The position numbers and the translations under genes are program-made. A stretch of 64,000 nt of DNA from Luteibacter sp. 9135 (GTDB lineage: Bacteria > Pseudomonadota > Gammaproteobacteria > Xanthomonadales > Rhodanobacteraceae). Below are positions 61,395-64,000 of this stretch, piece after piece. The first letter of the stretch is position 1. Every line of letters starts with the position of its first letter. The stretch lies in contig NZ_JQNB01000001.1 of NCBI RefSeq assembly GCF_000745005.1, forward strand, positions 3,279,501 to 3,343,500, given 5' to 3'. Below the pieces are notes generated by a model that saw only the letters and a program-made list of their open reading frames with translations, was not told where the DNA came from and did no database searches.

Positions 61395-63050
61395 ATGTTT
61401 TCGCGCATTCGCCCCTGGTATGGAACTGTCGGACGTTGTCTGGGCCTGCTGGCCCTGCTCGTCCTGCGCTTGCTTTGGCTCAGGGCATACCCGCTCAATT
61501 CCGACGAGCCACAGCACGCGCACGTGGCCTGGAGCATTGGCCAGGGCGACCTGCCCTATCGCGACGTCTTCGATAACCACGGGCCGCTCTTCAGCGCGAT
61601 CTACGCCCCGCTGATGCATGCCATGGGTCCGCGGTCGGACATCCTCGAGTGGTTGCGACTCGCGGTGGTGCCCTGGTACCTCCTGGCGCTGGTAGCTACC
61701 TGGTGTCTGGCCCGTCGGCTTTATTCCCGTGGCATCGCCGATGCCTCCGTGGTGCTAGTTGGCCTGACACACGCCTTTTTCATCAAGATGGGCGAGTTCC
61801 GCACGGACGATCTTTGGACGGCGCTCTGGCTTTGCGCACTGGCGACTGCGGTACACGCGCGGGGGCGGGCCTCCCGATGGGCGCTAGTCGGCTTGCTGCT
61901 GGGTGCGGCATTGTCGGTATCGCAGAAGACGCTGCCTCTTTCGTGTGTCGCCCTGCTCGCCGCGGCCTGCGTCTGGGCCATCCCATGGCGTAAGGACAGG
62001 CGAGCTCTGCTGAAGGGCGGCAGCGCCCTGCTGGCGGGTTGCCTCGTCGTGCCTGGTGCGTTCGCTCTCTATCTCGCTACACAGCATGACCTCGGGCCGG
62101 CGTGGTACGACCTCGTGGCGTACAACCTGTCTGCTACCGGGCGCGCGGCACACGCCGATCACCGTCTGGTCTACGCGATGCTGGCCGTCGCGGTCGCCAT
62201 GGCGACCACGACGTGGTTGCGGCGAGTCGATCCGGGTGATGCGCCGACACACTGGCGCCTCTTCCTCGGCATCCATGGGCTTTTGTTCGCTTCCTTTATC
62301 TGGTTGGTATGGCCGCTGCCCACGGCACAGGACTTTCTGCCGGTCATCCCGACGATTTTCGTATCCCTGATCGGTCTGGTCGGCCTGTTTGGACGATCGG
62401 CCGCATGGCCTCGATCGCGCGCGGCAGCCCTCGTGGCCATGCTGGGCGCGGTGGAGCTCGTCTTGCTGATCGAGCAGGCGCCGCCCTGGCGCGACACCCT
62501 CGCTTACAAGGAAGGGCAACTGCGCACCGTGCTTGCCTGCACATCGCCCGACGACACCGTCATGGATGCCAAAAGCGGTGCCATCTTCCGCCCGCGGCCG
62601 TACCACACGGTGTTGGAAAGCATCGCCCTGCAGCGCTTCGAACGCGGGCTCAAGGCGGAGGACATCGTACCCGCGCTGGTCGCGCACCGCACCATGACGG
62701 TGATCGTCGACCGGCTGCCGCCAGCGACCCGCGCCTTCATTGCGCAAAACTACCTGTCCGGCACGGCGAATGTCTTCATGGCCGGGAAACAGCTGGTCGG
62801 CCGGGATTTCGATGTGACGTTGGCGGGTACCTACACCGTGACCGACGGCGCGTCTGAGGTAGCTGTCGTCATCGACGGCCGGCCGGCCGCGTCGCGCTGG
62901 CAGCTATCCGAGGGACATCACTCACTGGATACACTGTCGCATGGCGCCCTGGACCTGGTGTGGAGCCCGGCATGGAGGGGAGGATGGCGGCCCGTCGTTA
63001 CCCCAGGCTCGTTTCCACCCCACTTAAATGCATCGCTCGGCGCCCCTTAA
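61395..63050 (+). CDS. GT39-like membrane glycosyltransferase (ArnT/PMT fold)
   Basis: 551 aa with about 10-11 membrane helices in the first 400 residues and a soluble C-terminal part. The first periplasmic loop carries NSDEPQHAHVAWSIGQG, the acidic (DE) catalytic motif of GT-C enzymes, followed by DLPYRDVFDNHGPLF. It would transfer a sugar from a polyprenyl-phosphate donor to a lipid or protein on the periplasmic face; the acceptor is unknown. It stands as a single gene after the M61 terminator. Confidence 0.82.
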   Translation: MFSRIRPWYGTVGRCLGLLALLVLRLLWLRAYPLNSDEPQHAHVAWSIGQGDLPYRDVFDNHGPLFSAIYAPLMHAMGPRSDILEWLRLAVVPWYLLALVATWCLARRLYSRGIADASVVLVGLTHAFFIKMGEFRTDDLWTALWLCALATAVHARGRASRWALVGLLLGAALSVSQKTLPLSCVALLAAACVWAIPWRKDRRALLKGGSALLAGCLVVPGAFALYLATQHDLGPAWYDLVAYNLSATGRAAHADHRLVYAMLAVAVAMATTTWLRRVDPGDAPTHWRLFLGIHGLLFASFIWLVWPLPTAQDFLPVIPTIFVSLIGLVGLFGRSAAWPRSRAAALVAMLGAVELVLLIEQAPPWRDTLAYKEGQLRTVLACTSPDDTVMDAKSGAIFRPRPYHTVLESIALQRFERGLKAEDIVPALVAHRTMTVIVDRLPPATRAFIAQNYLSGTANVFMAGKQLVGRDFDVTLAGTYTVTDGASEVAVVIDGRPAASRWQLSEGHHSLDTLSHGALDLVWSPAWRGGWRPVVTPGSFPPHLNASLGAP

Positions 63051-63092
63051 TGCGAAAATAGCCGACCGCCCCCCTGCCCCCCCCTCGCCCCC

Positions 63093-64000
63093 ATGATTCG
63101 ACTCACCGACATAAAGCTCCCGCTCGACCACGCCGAAGGCGCCCTCGAGGCGGCCGTCCGCGCCAGGCTGGCGCTCGGCCAGGCGGGGCTACTCGGCTTC
63201 ACGGTCTTCCGCCGGGGCCATGACGCGCGCAAGCGCGGCAACATCCAGCTGATCTATACGCTGGACGTCGAGGTGGCTGACGAGGCTGCCCTGCTCGCGC
63301 GGTTTGCGGACGACAAGCACGTGCAGCCCTCCCCCGACACCAGCTATAAGTTTGTGGCGCAGGCGCCGGCCGGTCTCGAGCAGCGCCCTGTCGTGATCGG
63401 GCTTGGGCCGTGCGGCCTGTTCGCGGGGCTGCTGCTGGCCCAGATGGGCTACCGGCCGATCATTCTCGACCGGGGCAAGGCGGTGCGCGAACGCACGGTC
63501 GACACCTGGGCCCTGTGGCGCAAGCACAAGCTGGAACCGGAATCGAACGTGCAGTTCGGCGAAGGTGGCGCGGGCACTTTCTCCGACGGCAAGCTGTACA
63601 GCCAGATTTCCGACCCGCTCCACCACGGCCGCAAGGTGCTCACGGAGTTCGTGAAGGCCGGCGCGCCGGAAGAAATCATGTACGTCAGCAAGCCACATAT
63701 CGGCACGTTCCGGCTGGTGACGATGGTGGAAGCCATGCGCGGGACCATCGAGGCGCTGGGCGGCGAGATTCGCTTCAACCAGCGTGTCGACGACCTGCTG
63801 GTCGACAGCGCCGCCGATGGATCCCGGCAGATCCGGGGTGTGGTCCTGGCCGACGGCGAACAGTTGCTGAGCGATCATGTCGTACTCGCGGTGGGGCACA
63901 GTGCGCGGGATACGTTCTTCATGCTGCACGACCGCGGCGTGTACATGGAAGCCAAGCCGTTCTCTGTCGGCTTTCGCGTGGAGCATCCGCAATCGATCAT
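63093..64000 (+). CDS. FAD-dependent oxidoreductase, 5' part
   Basis: The frame is open to the right edge, giving the first 302 residues. An N-terminal domain (1-85, MIRLTDIKLPLDHAEGAL) precedes a Rossmann FAD-binding motif VVIGLGPCGLFAGLLLAQMG (about 98-117), ESNVQFGEGGAGTFSDGKL and VVLAVGHSARDTF. This is the layout of the widespread uncharacterised FAD-dependent proteins of about 530 aa. Its function is unknown. Start ATG 63093 directly follows a C-rich spacer with no clear ribosome site. Confidence 0.82.
   Translation, partial: MIRLTDIKLPLDHAEGALEAAVRARLALGQAGLLGFTVFRRGHDARKRGNIQLIYTLDVEVADEAALLARFADDKHVQPSPDTSYKFVAQAPAGLEQRPVVIGLGPCGLFAGLLLAQMGYRPIILDRGKAVRERTVDTWALWRKHKLEPESNVQFGEGGAGTFSDGKLYSQISDPLHHGRKVLTEFVKAGAPEEIMYVSKPHIGTFRLVTMVEAMRGTIEALGGEIRFNQRVDDLLVDSAADGSRQIRGVVLADGEQLLSDHVVLAVGHSARDTFFMLHDRGVYMEAKPFSVGFRVEHPQSI

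Overview
The window is high-GC DNA from a gammaproteobacterium, most likely of the order Lysobacterales/Xanthomonadales. The best evidence is an antibacterial type IV secretion effector with the Xanthomonadales-type C-terminal signal domain (XVIPCD) at 43.6-45.5 kb, next to its likely immunity gene. The placement also fits the TonB receptor, GH3 and M61 genes and the large NRPS locus. No rRNA, tRNA or CRISPR array was found.

Region 1 (1 to about 29.3 kb) is most of a nonribosomal peptide locus, all on the + strand; its left end lies outside the window. It holds three NRPS proteins, a thioesterase with a Cys nucleophile, a cyclic-peptide-type ABC exporter, a nicotianamine-synthase-family enzyme and a tightly overlapping trans-acting block: AMP ligase, acyl carrier protein, amidohydrolase, GNAT fused to a heme-oxygenase-like diiron domain, ketoacyl-synthase-III-like protein and a small unknown protein. 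Two FtsX/MacB-type permeases and an M28 peptidase follow. The first NRPS is unusual. One module has no adenylation domain, the next keeps only the C-terminal subdomain of one, and the protein ends in half a condensation domain with a broken active site. At least two carrier domains must therefore be loaded in trans or skipped. One intact A domain reads as an alanine code by eye.

Region 2 (29.3 to about 43.4 kb) is a mosaic accessory island with a tyrosine recombinase and relics of a KfrA-like gene and a Wadjet JetD-like gene. It is very rich in proteases: a subtilase paired with an AAA+ ATPase carrying a C-terminal HTH, two overlapping HExxH metalloprotease genes (one resembling the U49/Lit phage-exclusion family), a trypsin-like protease divergent from a PD-(D/E)xK-type nuclease, and a possible degenerate metalloprotease. 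This composition suggests a defence island. A perfect 14-5-14 inverted repeat lies 35 bp upstream of the recombinase.

Region 3 (43.5 to 48.5 kb) holds the effector/immunity pair and several relics (an alpha-oxoamine synthase, an NTF2-like gene). A deleted copy of the immunity gene is found 13 kb away at 59 kb.

Region 4 (48.5 to 64 kb) looks more like core genome: a secreted GH3 glycosidase, a MarR/membrane protein/oxidoreductase set followed by a MarR relic, an overlapping TonB receptor/ROK regulator/2H-phosphoesterase operon, an M61 peptidase, a GT39-like membrane protein, and the start of an FAD-dependent oxidoreductase that runs off the right edge.
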